NCBI GenBank assembly: GCA_020310875.1
Contig: CM035437.1
Coordinates: 48,763,610 to 48,827,609 of the forward strand
DNA from: Ceratopteris richardii
Lineage: Eukaryota > Streptophyta > Polypodiopsida > Polypodiales > Pteridaceae
DNA: 64,000 nucleotides
Direction of reading: 5' to 3'
Made by a program: the position numbers and the translations under genes. Position 1 is the first letter of the stretch; each line of letters opens with the position of its first letter. This document shows, in pieces, positions 30,343 through 42,350 of this stretch. The notes under the pieces were generated by a model. It ran no database searches. It worked only from the letters and a program-made list of their open reading frames with translations, and was not told where the DNA came from.

Positions 30343-31278
30343 ATGGATATCTCACCACCCACCGCACCACCACAAATAGGCATATCACAATTTTCCACAA
30401 TCACCACTACATCCACTCTCCCATCCCCATTTACCTTTCCCTTTGCATCGACACCCACACATACCGCAACTGTATTCACTCTGTCATTAATATTATCACC
30501 CACTATAGACACAACATTTCGTCAGATGTTCACATGTATGACTCAAGTAAGACATGAGTTTGCATCTCTTGGAACTAATTATCAGACGCTACAGAAGACA
30601 ACCAATGACTTACAGTCGCAGCTCAATTCACTGACCATCGAGAATGCCTCACTAAACACCTGCTACCAAGAGCTACAAGAGGCTTATCATAAACTTGAAC
30701 TAGAAAGTGAAGAAAAGATGAAAGAGGATGTCACAGATATTGATAACTTGTTAAGGGCACAGACTATTCACAATGCAACTCTCACCAGGAACATGGGCTT
30801 ACTCAGACAACACTTGGCAGCAGCGAAAGAAGAGAACCAGCGGTTACAAGGACAGAATAGAGAGAATTTAGAAGCTGCCCTAGTTCAGCCAGACCAACCA
30901 TTAAGCCCCATTCGTTTCAAGGCCGTGCCCCCAGAATCTATGAAAGTGTTGCTAGATGATCATGTCAGATTGCTAGATGAATTCGACAACATGAATGAGG
31001 AGTTCCAGAAGCTCAAAGAAGTACACAAGACATTGCAGTTAAGAGCACCTGTACAACTAGGACTACGAGCTCCTGCGGACCCTTCTCCTCAGATCCTAGA
31101 GGAACTTAATGCATTATGGGCCCAGGTATCAACTCTTGAATCACGGATAGCAGTATATGAGGCACCCCCAAGACCAGACTCCCCACCGGAACTACCAACA
31201 GAGGAAGAAACAGTCACCATTCCAGTGGAGGAAACTTTTGAAGAAGCATATGAACCCCAACCCATCCCAGGCGGATGA
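30343..31278 (+). pseudogene. Element B coiled-coil ORF
   Basis: 311 open codons from MDISPPTAPPQIGISQF. A Thr/Pro-rich start gives way (about residues 65-260) to long heptad-like helices such as NYQTLQKTTNDLQSQLNSLT, EAYHKLELESEEKMKEDVTD, LDDHVRLLDEFDNMNEEFQK and QILEELNALWAQVSTLESRI. It ends in an acidic Pro/Glu tail. No database family is recognised. Coiled coils suggest self-assembly or binding to Gag. It is one of the longest undamaged frames of B and its start may be an artefact of an upstream frameshift. It is part of the extra coding region after integrase, not a host gene. Confidence 0.6.
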
Positions 31279-31281
31279 GTC

Positions 31282-32307
31282 ATGGCCAAAGGCCAGACTA
31301 CTTTTGAACTTCCAACTTCCGCATGGATGAAAACACTTCAAGAACTTGGAAGAACTCACTGAGCACGGGTAGAGGCGCAGTTACACGCAATGGCAATGAT
31401 TGAAGGACGCATTTTACAGTCGCCCTACTTTGCTCATTTGGCCCCATGTAGATACATATCTGGGCACGAGCTCCAATACAAACCATACTTCATGTTAATG
31501 GTAGAATATCAGTTGGCCATAGAGAAAGAAACAGGCAAGAAGCCCTCCCACGCAACTCAATTTGAGCCAGAAGATTTACCAACAGGTGCGTAGCGAGGAG
31601 AAATCTATCAACCAGATTGGCACAAAGATTTATTACAGAAATATCCAGAGATGATGAGTACTTGGGTTAAGGCACCTCTACACTTAAAGTACAACCCATG
31701 TTGGGGACCAGTGCCACGTCGCTGCTCCTGGAAGGCATTTGCAATTAAGGTACAGAACAACAAGCAATGCAAGGATTGGCTCAATTACCCATACTTCATC
31801 CCACCCATCAGACCACCTACAGTTGGATACATGATGGCCACGATTCGCCACTAGCTCCCTCGCTTAAAACGCATGGACGATGTAGCAGCACACATGACTG
31901 TCAAGATATTTGACATGATGCAGATGGTATTCAAGGTCTTCCGTCACGTCAAGGCACCACATGTAAACACCCTGGGTTTCGAGCATGGAAATCTAGATTT
32001 AGCTTATGACATGAGTACGACACCATCCTTCCGGGTGTGTTATGCCTAGCACTACAAAATCAAATATCTACCGGCGTGCTATAAGCAGACCTTCGAAGAA
32101 ATGTTCACAACTGGTTTCTGGGAATATCACTCAGAAGTGTTCATCAGCAGGCCAACATACTTGCTTCAACTATTTGCCTGTGAACAGATGGTATATTCCA
32201 CGCATTATCGACTCCCGCCATCAAATGAACTGCAACCCATTGATTGGGAGAAACTCGAGGCAGATCTCGCCCGAGGAATTCACATATCAGAACACACCCT
32301 CGCTTAG
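31282..32307 (+). pseudogene. Element B last unknown ORF before the 3' LTR
   Basis: From MAKGQTTFELPTSAWMKTLQ the same frame runs to EADLARGIHISEHTLA, broken by TGA at 31,360 and TAG at 31,591, 31,852 and 32,047. Several of these could come from CGA/CAG codons. It is aromatic-rich, with pieces like SPYFAHLAPCRYISGHELQY, HLKYNPCWGPVPRRCSWKAF, YPYFIPPIRPPTVGYMMATI and CEQMVYSTHYRLPP. No recognised domain. It ends about 65 bp before the polypurine tract, so it is the final coding unit of the element. Confidence 0.55.
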
Positions 32308-32370
32308 GAACTACTCCAGAATTACATCCGACAGATCCCACAACAAGGTTCTATCGAGGACGATAGAAGC

Positions 32371-32384
32371 GGGAGGGAGGGGAG
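32371..32384 (+). other. Element B polypurine tract
   Basis: GGGAGGGAGGGGAG abuts the TGTTGG start of LTR2, in the position of the plus-strand primer of LTR elements. It identifies LTR2 as a 3' LTR. Confidence 0.85.
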
Positions 32385-33039
32385 TGTTGGTAGTAGCCAG
32401 AGGCATAGAAGATGCGGAATCATGTGAAGACAGAGCATAACGAAGAAGCAAGGAGTCGGTCGAATCAAATTTTCAAACAAATATGTTATATTAATTTTTC
32501 AAACACTCAACAGTGATTTTCATCACTTTTGTACCATATGTAACATAGAAAAACCCTTTTTGTAATTTGTAGCTCCATTTTGTGCAAGCCGAGGAGTCCT
32601 CGAGCTTGAGGAGCTTAGGTAGAATGAGCATACCAATTTTGGCTATTTTTAGACTTCGTTTACCCTTTCAAATAGCGCCTAGAACCTATTTTTTAACTAT
32701 GTTGGTCACTAAATGTGAAACCGGTCAAAACTAGTCTAAAAACTATAAATAGAACTAGAGAGCTCATTTTTGAAGCTAGCTTGTTTGAGTAGAGAAGAGC
32801 TTAGAGCTATTTTGAGCTTGTAAGAGTGTTCTTGAGTAATAGGGTTGATTTCCTACCTTCCATTGTGTCTTGCTTGTCTCCTACGTGTGTGTGTGTATGT
32901 GTGTGTGCATTTCTATGCTTCTCACCTTCACTCTCACTTCATCTCACGTTTATGATCTTCATATCCTATCTCTTCCACGGATTGACATTAAGGAGGTGGA
33001 GCTTCTTAATGTGGTTCTCACCATTGTGCTAGAGCAACA
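32385..33039 (+). repeat. LTR2: 3' LTR of element B
   Basis: 655 bp, TGTTGGTAGTAGCC to AGAGCAACA. A TATA box CTATAAATAGA is at 32,743-32,753. It differs from LTR1 and LTR3 at shared sites (for example CTTGTAAGAGTGTTCTTG and GAAAAACCC), so it belongs to a separate insertion of the same family. The B 5' partner is missing. Confidence 0.9.
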
Positions 33040-33044
33040 AGGGG
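33040..33044. repeat. AGGGG between LTR2 and LTR3, likely right TSD of element B
   Basis: Exactly five bases separate the CA end of LTR2 from the TG start of LTR3. AGGGG also looks like the end of the polypurine tract expected just before A's own 3' LTR. This fits B having inserted into the polypurine tract of A, duplicating AGGGG. The left copy would have been lost in the A/B deletion. Confidence 0.6.
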
Positions 33045-33707
33045 TGTTGGCAGTAGCCAGAGGCACAAACGACAAGGAAGCATGTGAAGATAGAGCACAA
33101 TGAAGTAGCAAGGAGCGAGTTGGATTATTTTTGAAAAAGAAATATGTTTTATAAATACTTTTCAAAAACTCCCAATAGAGATTTTCATCACTCTTGTACC
33201 ATATGTAACATAGAACAACCACTTTTGTAATTCGTAGCTCCATTTGCTGCAAGCCGAGGAGTCCTCGAGCTTGAGGAGCTTAGGTAGAACAAGCCTACCA
33301 ATTTTGGTTATTTTATACCTAGTTTACCCTTTCAAATAGCACCTAGAACCTATTTTTTAACTATGTTGGTCACTAGATGTGAAACCGGTCAAAACTAGTC
33401 TACAATCTATAAAAAGAGCTAGAGAGCTCATTTTTGAGGTTAGCTTGCATGAGTAGAGAAGAGCTTAGAGCTATTTTGAGCTTGTAATTGAGATCTTGAG
33501 TAATAGAGTCTATTTCCTACCTTCCATTGTGTCTTGCTTGTCTCCTATATATGTGTGTGTATGTGTGTGTGCATCTCTATGCTTCTCACCTTCACTCTCA
33601 CTTCATCTCACATTCACGATCTTCATATCACTCCTATCTCTTCCGCAGATTGACATTAAGGAGGTGGAGCTTCTTAACGTGGTACTTACCATTGTGCTAG
33701 AGCAACA
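33045..33707 (+). repeat. LTR3: 3' LTR of element A
   Basis: 663 bp, TGTTGGCAGTAGCC to GTGCTAGAGCAACA. A TATA-like CTATAAAAAG is at 33,407-33,416. It shares private variants with LTR1 and is followed by the TSD GTGCT. The tandem LTR2-LTR3 arrangement is therefore due to nesting, not to a tandem duplication of one LTR. Confidence 0.92.
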
Positions 33708-33712
33708 GTGCT
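33708..33712. repeat. Target-site duplication GTGCT, right copy
   Basis: Matches 2159-2163. The minus-strand pol of element C resumes immediately after it. Confidence 0.85.
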
Positions 33713-34575
33713 ACTATCGATGAATTTTCAATAAAAACTGGAAATAGGAATGACCATAATTGCCCCTCATCCCGAGGAGTAGGCCAAGCTAGAATAATGG
33801 AGATCTTCTTAGGATCCATCTAAATCCCATTAGTCGAGTCCACATGCCCTAGATACTCAATCCATGGAAGAAACAACTGAGTCTTCTCTAGATTTACATA
33901 CAACTGATTCTCTTTTAAAACATTCAATACTAGTCTTAGATGATTCTCATACTCATCCAGAGTCTTACTATATACTAACAAATCATCAAAAAAATCAACA
34001 ACACAATTTGCAATGAATGGTTGCAAAATATCATTCATTAACATCATAAATGTAGCTGGTGCATTAGTCAAACCAAATGGCATGACCAAATACTCATAAT
34101 GACCAAAACGGGTCCTGAAAGTTGTCTTATGTACATCATGATCTCTTATCCTATTCTGATGGTAGCCACTTTTTAAATCTATTTTACTAAATACAACGGC
34201 TCCACCTAGAGCATCTAAATGATCATCTATCTTGGGCATGTGATATTTGTGTTTAATAGTAATCTTATTGAGTGCTTGATAGTTTTTCCACATTCTATAA
34301 GATCCATCTTTCTTCTTCACAAGAAGAACTGGTGCTACAAAGGGTGAATAGCTAGGTCTAATTAACTCTTTCTGTACATACTCCTCTATGATCTTGCAGA
34401 ACTCATCTTCCTCCCACAAACTCATTTGAAATGGTGGTTGAGTGGTCTGACTCACTCTTAGTACCAATTCAATTCTATGCTCTATGTACAAGAAGGCAAA
34501 CCTAAAAGTAATTATTTCAAGAATAACTCTTAGAATTTTGCTCCTACTTTCTCTAAAAGTGCTTGAGCATTCCAA
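33713..34575 (-). pseudogene. Element C reverse transcriptase, 5' half of split pol
   Basis: Minus-strand Ty3/Gypsy RT with [54 protein letters not shown] and catalytic box VDFFDDLLVYSKT (FFDD in place of the usual FIDD). It continues through YLGHVDSTNGI, a stop, and LAWPTPRDEG to FIENSSIVA at 33,713, where it is cut by element A. The rest is at 1434-2158. The catalytic Asp pair is present. Stops and two shifts are seen. Confidence 0.88.
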
Positions 34576-35100
34576 CTAGAGTTTCCATGACTACATGAAT
34601 CCATCATAATACACGATAAATACACAAAATAAAGAAAATATAAATATTTACCATCAATCTTGAGCAACTTGGTAGCAGTTACCAATCTCGTCTCTTGGAG
34701 ATCTAGCTCTCCACGGATGAGTAGTTGCCTCCCCTCATGCTCAAACTGATACACATGTGAAGCAAAATCAGTGACTGGTCTCTTCCTCGCATGCCACTTC
34801 TTACTAAGGATTATGTTGAAACATTCTAGTCTCACTATCTCAAAATCTAATCTATCCTCATAGGATTCGATCTAAATGGGCCAATCAACAACTCGTCGAT
34901 CCCATGCCTTAGATCAGCTAACTCTACTATGAAGGCATACTCTGAATGCACAATCTCTAGATGTAACCTCTTGACTAGTCAAGAACTAATGACATTATGT
35001 GTCAACCCAGTGTCAAAGAGTACCTTGACAGACTATCCTGCCACGACTCCCCTCATGACAATGAGTTTTGTATTTGGAAATTGATATCCTTTTTGTGCCA
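34576..35100 (-). pseudogene. Element C protease region
   Basis: A minus-strand retropepsin active-site region VKVLFDTGLTHNVISS at about 34,980-35,035 (DTG present). A flap-like continuation to RHGIDELLIGPF is broken by stops. It lies between the gag remnant and the RT as expected for a chromovirus. Confidence 0.65.
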
Positions 35101-36298
35101 CTGGCGAAAGCACAACATATGGCACAATAGGGACCTTCTTCATGACTATCATCGCCACTATGGGAGATAATATCGGGGATGGGGAATCTCCAAAGTCCTC
35201 ATCTATATCACTCCCTGTCTAAATGGGACTAATAATTATGATGGTGGTTATTTTCTTTTGCTTAGGATAATCCTTGAATAGGTGTTGTCCTAGACATCCA
35301 CAACATAACCCCTCTTTCATTGCCTCCTCGTTTTACTAAGGGATAAGAATAGATTTATTATAAGCCCTCCCAACTAGAGCAGACACTTTCCTTTTACCTT
35401 CTGCAACTATCTTGATCATGTGCACTTACTTAGCCTCTCTAGAAGGCAGTGCACTGACCGAGCCAGAAGTAGGTGTGTGGAAGGATCAACTTATCTTAGG
35501 CCATGAGAACCTCTGAATTTGGGAGCCTGTGCCCCTATGACCATCCTCATAGACTAAAGCTATCTCCGTGGCTTGTGCCAAGGACTCACATCTCTCCTTC
35601 CTCAACAAAGGTCTAATAGTTTCTCTAAGTCCCAAGATAAACTTGTGGACTTGAAGAAACAGAGGGATAGTATCATGTACTTTAAGCAGTTTCTCTCTGT
35701 ACTTATTTGATTACTCTTGAACCATCTTATTCTTTTGATTGATGAAGAACCAAGTGTCTAATGCTCTAGACGTCTCATCAGGCAGTACAAAATTATTATA
35801 GAACAAGACTTTGAATTGATCCCAAGCCTCGAGCTCTTTCTTATCTTGTTCTATCTTGCGCCACCATCTATAGGCGGCATCCATAAGGTTATATGTGGCC
35901 TACTGAATTTTGTGCCTATTGTCCACGATATACCACAAATGGAAGCATTGCTCCCACTTGTTGAGCCACTGCTCAACAGGATCAGCAGTCCTAGCACTAG
36001 TTGATCCATGGTATCTAGGTGGCTTAAGATCCTTAAGTTGCCATCTCGCTTCTCTGACTAGGATGCTATCCCTAGGGATTTTTGGATCTAGATGCTCATC
36101 TGGAGCATTTACATCCATCCCTGGCAACTTAGGCTCATGTACATCTTCCTCTTTCTTGGAACCATGCACATGTTCCAAGATATCGTGAAGTGTGCTCTCT
36201 AGATTGGTAATCGTAGTACTCATGGTCTGAGTGGGATCTACGGGGTGCTCTTCCATGAGTGTATCTCTCCTAGTAGGTGACAATGATCCTAGTTTCAT
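35101..36298 (-). pseudogene. Element C gag
   Basis: The clearest frame is 35,900-36,298 (MKLGSLSPTRRDTLMEEHPV to EQWLNKWEQCFHLW), the Gag N-terminal region and start of the core. Further minus-strand Gag core coding follows in broken frames. A zinc knuckle-like CCGCLGQHLFKDYP at about 35,268-35,315 has CX2CX3H spacing and its last Cys replaced by Tyr. Gag would start near 36,298. Confidence 0.65.
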
Positions 36299-36606
36299 GC
36301 TAGGATATGGGTTTAGTCATTGTTTGATTTTTTAATTTTATGTATTTTTTCAAAGTGTACACTCTATGTATACCAAAAGTAAATAAGTGGTACTAGAAAA
36401 TAAACAAGTCACAAGCCTTTGCTTAAAGGAAAATGATAAAACAAAAAACTTTTAGTATGATTTCTACCCTTTAATGTATATGCATATTGAATCCTAAAAA
36501 GTTTTGATAGCATAATGGCGTAAAATCGAAAATCTAAAGAATTATACTAAGTACAGGTCATGCACTTTCTATGATAAAAATCATGCTAATAGGCGCAATC
36601 TAACTA
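36299..36606. other. AT-rich stretch, probably the leader of element C
   Basis: About 300 bp, AT-rich, with no open frame. The 5' LTR and primer site of C that should lie beyond gag are not found, so C is truncated here. No other signal is seen. Confidence 0.4.
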
Positions 36607-36731
36607 CAAATCAACCAAAGGAGATTACACAACAAATTTTTTCATGCTTGCGGCATGTTATTTTAATAAGAACACACCAAGTTCTTATTCTTTCCTCACT
36701 GAACCTACAAGAAATGTACTTACCTATATAA

Positions 36732-38107
<1,376 letters not shown>

Positions 38108-39067
38108 TTATTGCGGTGTATACCTGCAAGTTATTTCTCTTTTGATACCTGCATTCCACAGATAATCATTGAAATCTCGAGAAAAATATTCTCCTCCTCC
38201 ATCAGACCTTAGTCTTTTGAGTTTTTGTCCTGTAAGTCTTTCAGCATATGCATGAAAATGCATGAAAGCTTCAAATACTTCTGACTTCTCTCTCAAAACA
38301 TAAAGAGTTATCCATCTTGTTGCATCATCAATGAAAAGAACATAATACCTCGATCCGCTGATAGATCCTTCTTTTGTTGGTCCCCATACATCTGTATGTA
38401 TGAGCTCTAGCACACCATCATGTTTGTAACCATTTTTCTGAAATGGTAACCTGTGGGCTTTTCCCATCTGACAGGCTTCACATTTGTGAATCATATGTTG
38501 GTTCTTCATATTTGGTAATCCTTTCACAGATTGTTTCTCCACCATAACTTTGATTCCTGTTTCATTAAAATGTCCTAGCCTCTTATGCCAGAGGTCTAGT
38601 TCTATAAATACCTCATCACCATGTGTGATCAAGGCTTGACCAACATTCCCTTGTACTTTCAGAGTAAAAAGTCTAGCTTCCTTTTTACCATGGACAATTT
38701 GTTTGTATCCATTCTCTGGATCTTCAACAAATACTCCTTCATTTGTAAACCTGACTTGAAAACCTTTTTCTACTATCTGACCCACACTGATCAGATTCTT
38801 CGGGATTGTTGGAACATACAAAACATTTGTTAATAGGTCAGCTCCATTCTTACACTTTACTTTTTCAATTGACCTTACATTATGTTTTGTGTTATCACCT
38901 CTCTGTACTGTATGATTTGAAATGCCTCCTTCAAGTTCTGATAATAATTCTATCTTTCCTGACAAATGATTTGAACAACCAAAGTCAATATAGAATACCT
39001 TGAGGTCTTCATTTTCTGATGTACTTATCAAATTCATCATCAGTGTTGTATGACCATCATTCTGCAT
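38108..39067 (-). pseudogene. Copia D protease and integrase
   Basis: A 319-codon frame. The protease region reads FYIDFGCSNHLSG where Copia proteases have D-S-G-A: the Asp is kept but Ser-Gly-Ala is Phe-Gly-Cys, so it is probably inactive. LISVGQIVEKG follows. Integrase has a zinc-binding HKRLGHFNETG and CEACQMGKAHRLPF, and core Asp residues in IHTDVWGPTKEGS and RSDGGGEYFSRDF. Glu of the triad lies past the stop at 38,108. Confidence 0.88.
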
Positions 39068-40056
39068 ATCATTCGCATAGTTGTAGCAGGTAGTGTTGTG
39101 AGACTGATTCTGTCCTCAACTTCTTGCTCCACCTCTACCATATCCGCCTCTTTGAATTTGTCTTCCTCTTTGATATCTTTCGCTTCTGCCTCTACTATTA
39201 TTTTTCTGATTTTGACTTGATCATTGAGGATTATGCCAGCAATCATGAGCCAAATGATTGCTTAATCCACAGATCCAGCAAGCCTTCTTGTTACCTCTTC
39301 CTTTTGCATTACTTCTACTTTTATTTGTGACATTACCTTGTCCTCTTGCAAAATTTGTTTGAGCAGTCACTTCTTCTTCATCTTTTTCTTTACCTTTATC
39401 ACCTCTCTTCTTATTCTTTGTGTACATAGCCGAACTATGTCCTTTTTCTCCATCTGTCTTCAAATCTTGCTCAAACGTTAGCATTAGTCCAAGCAATTGA
39501 TTTAAATCTGGTACAAAATGATTTAAAGATAGTTCAGTTGAGAGTACGAAAGGTTTCCACCTTTCATCTCCTCTCAAACTTGTAAGCACTTGAGCTATTA
39601 ATCTGTGGTCTTTGATATCTTCACCAATCGATCCAAGACTGTCTGCCAAGTCCTTCATCTTAGTGACATAATCACTAATGCTTTGACTTTGCTTTTCTTG
39701 AATGTTGTGAACTCTGACCATAAGCTAGCCTTTCTAGCTTTCATAGTATTTTGGAAGTGATCTTCCAACGCTCTCCATATATCTTCTGCTTTCTCCAGAC
39801 CTCTAATGTGTGGTAGTAGATGATCTGTAACAGTATTGTAGATATAAGCTCTTGCCGTTGCATCTTTCTTCTGCCACAGCTTCAATGCTTCTAACTCTTC
39901 TTTCTTCGGTTGACTATCATCTTTGAAAGTCGGCTTCTTTTCTTCTCGTGTCACATATTTCATTAAGTCTTTACTCATAAGTAAAGCTTCCACGCACATT
40001 ACCCATGCGGGATAATTATCTCTGTCCATTTTGTCAATAGAGATATGATCTACCAT
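39068..40056 (-). pseudogene. Copia D gag
   Basis: Starts MVDHISIDKMDRDNYPAWVM at 40,056, the typical Copia Gag opening. It continues after a shift at about 39,690 with IQEKQSQSISDYVTKMKDLA and LTSLRGDERWKPFV, and ends in a Lys-rich tail with one canonical zinc knuckle CWICGLSNHLAHDC (CX2CX4HX4C, about 39,240-39,285). One frameshift separates the two halves, and a further break precedes the protease. Confidence 0.88.
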
Positions 40057-40311
40057 AATCTTTTCTGTTACTTCCGGTGAGTGTAACGTTAAAATGTTTT
40101 ACCTTTTGTAAACCTTTACCTTCAAGAATGACTTTGGAACGCTTCTGGACACCGTTTCTGTTGATCACTTCAGCATTCACCTTTCCTTATGAGAATTCTT
40201 CAAATTCTCTCTCCGTTTCTTCTTCTGAGAAACCTTTTCTGCTCTTCAGAACCTTTTCTGTTCTGGTACCACTTGTGGATCTTACCGCTCTTATACCACT
40301 TGTAAACTTTA

Positions 40312-40324
40312 GGCTCTGATACCA
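40312..40324 (-). other. Copia D primer-binding site (initiator tRNA-Met)
   Basis: On the minus strand TGGTATCAGAGCC lies one base after the LTR end (CCAACA). The leader from here to the gag ATG at 40,056 is about 255 bp. Confidence 0.9.
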
Positions 40325-40325
40325 C

Positions 40326-41450
40326 TGTTGGTGCACCGCTTATTGCGGAATTTGCTTACACCACAGAAACTAAGCTAGAGTGATGTTAGAACACCTCTAT
40401 AATCATAAGTAGCTTAGCAAATTTTCTGAAACTGAAAACTTTTAACTGTATCTAGTGAACACCGAAAATTCACTTTACAGAAAGCTTCACATTTCCTTCA
40501 AGCTTCAATTCTGAACTCATTTACTTCAGACTTTACACTACTGTATTTTCTTATAGTTAAATAATCTTTGCGTCACTTAATTAAGCCAAAAACTGTGTCT
40601 TGAACTCACCAAAATTCCACCGGAACTTCACGGGACTGTTACCAAAATCTCACCGTAATTGTACTGGAATACTACCAGAATCAACTATAATTCTGTTTGT
40701 AATTACTTCAAACGTGTATACATGAAGTAAGGAAGTGACACCTGAACTTCCTTCACTGAGTGAACTCTATCTGAAGTTTAAGAAAAAACTTCACTAGTTC
40801 TGGATGCTTCTTTTCGGTCAGACTTTGTACTGTGTGTACATATCCATTTCACCGAAATCTTTGATCAACTTATAGTTGAGACTACTAGCTTTAAGATGAG
40901 CTATCTTTCATACAAAACTTTACACTATGTTACGAGATCTAACTTGTAGATGTACCAGAAAATGTTTACTGAGAAAAACTGTAACTGGTAACTACCTTTC
41001 ACAGTAACATGAAATCTCTCAGATTTCTTCACATACGAAGAATACGCTCAACTTCCACATGAACATGTGTTTTCTATTAGAGAAGATGTGTACAAAAATG
41101 ACTCGGTCTCACTTCGCTCATAGTCATGAGAACTCTCCTATACTGAGTAGTTTCTCCTTACCATCTCTCTCAGATGAATACCCGACATTTCAGGTTTTTG
41201 TTATTCATCTCTACATACACGATCTATGGCGTCTTCTATATCTTACTTCTATTCTCTATCTCATATGCGCACACACACACTTCTTCTAACTCTCAGCTCT
41301 CTTATATACAATTTTTGATCCGGTTTCAACAAACTCTAATTCTAGAAGTTTCTACGCTGTATATTTACAGTCGTGAATTTGTCCCATCACTAAGGCTTTG
41401 GTTTTTCTGAATGCTTTGTTTCTGCTTCTCTTTGTCTTTATGTCATTATG
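40326..41450 (-). repeat. Copia D 5' LTR
   Basis: The inner end is fixed by TGTTGGTGCACC (plus strand) next to the primer site. The outer end is uncertain. A TATA-like TGTATATAAGAGAGC (minus strand, about 41,300-41,314) followed by about 975 bp to the primer site suggests a long R-U5, with U3 ending between 41,331 and 41,460. No 3' LTR copy exists in the window, so the ends cannot be cross-checked. No ORF of note lies inside. Confidence 0.65.
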
Positions 41451-41479
41451 CATAATTAGTGAGTGAATCTCCAATAGGA

Positions 41480-42350
41480 GAGTGGGCTATGAAGAATGGT
41501 GCCTATTGTGGAGGAGATTCAATGCTTGGGAGTGCTCGAGGACTCACCTCCTTATTATCCATGAATACCCTCACCTTGAGGGTCTTAGATGGCACAATGG
41601 CAACAGTCTTGATAAAATTCTGAGATTCAAGAAGAATGTGGACTTTCATGTCATGCTTAGTAGGAGATGGTATTTGGAATGGTTGACTTTTAGGTGTCAT
41701 TTTAAGTTCCAATCCCTTTTGCATCCCCTCATTGAGATAAAAAAATCACTTCTTATGTGGCGAATCCTCCACCAGAGAATTTGGACCAATGTAAAAGCTA
41801 ACAAAATTGTGGAGCCCCTCAGTGGTGTAAACGGTGCTTTCATGGCAATGAGGACTTGGGACACCTCTTCTTTTATGCCCCAAGTCAATGTTAATATGAC
41901 GGGCCCTTGGGAGATTCATGTTGTTGCAGGGACAAAACAATTTGGTTGTTCCTCAACATTGTGGAATGTTATAAGAGGCGAGAACCTCTTGAAGATAAGG
42001 AAAGAGAGTGTGTTTCCAACTTTGGTAGCCCTCCTAAAGAATGGTCAATCAAAAAATATCTTTTTCTTTTAGGAAAAATAATTTTGGATTGTAAGAAGCC
42101 CTCACCTTTTAGACACCATAGAGTGCCAACATTAAAAGCACGTGAACCCCCCATAAGGGGGACGAAAGGGCTATGAAACTTCTTTGTAATGTTCTCTAGC
42201 AAACTATATGCAATCCCTACTTTGTGGGATATGGGGGGGCCCACGGTTGCGAGGCCCGTTCACTTGTATAGTTGTTCTTTCTATTAATCAAAATTTGGGA
42301 GAGTAGGTTGTGGCTAAATTTCCTTTTCGAAAAGAAAAAAAAAACACAAC
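41480..42350 (+). pseudogene. LINE 3' end: RT C-terminal zinc-finger (zf-RVT) region and poly-A tail
   Basis: An open frame 41,482-42,072 with SLLMWRILHQRIWTNVKANK, typical of the region after the RT in plant L1-like LINEs. A shift near 41,825 gives CKRCFHGNEDLGHLFFYAPS, the C-x2-C...E-D...H-L-F-F zinc-finger signature. Coding decays after about 42,090. CTTTCTATTAATCAAAATTTGG follows, and the element ends in CGAAAAGAAAAAAAAAAC (about 42,327-42,345), its poly-A tail. It is 5' truncated as LINEs usually are. Target duplication is not identified. Confidence 0.75.

Noticed and set aside
41484-41490. GGCTA at 41,485-41,489 as the missing right TSD of element C
   Set aside because: A 5-bp match is expected by chance and no LTR end (ACA) precedes it. 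The C 5' LTR is not present there.
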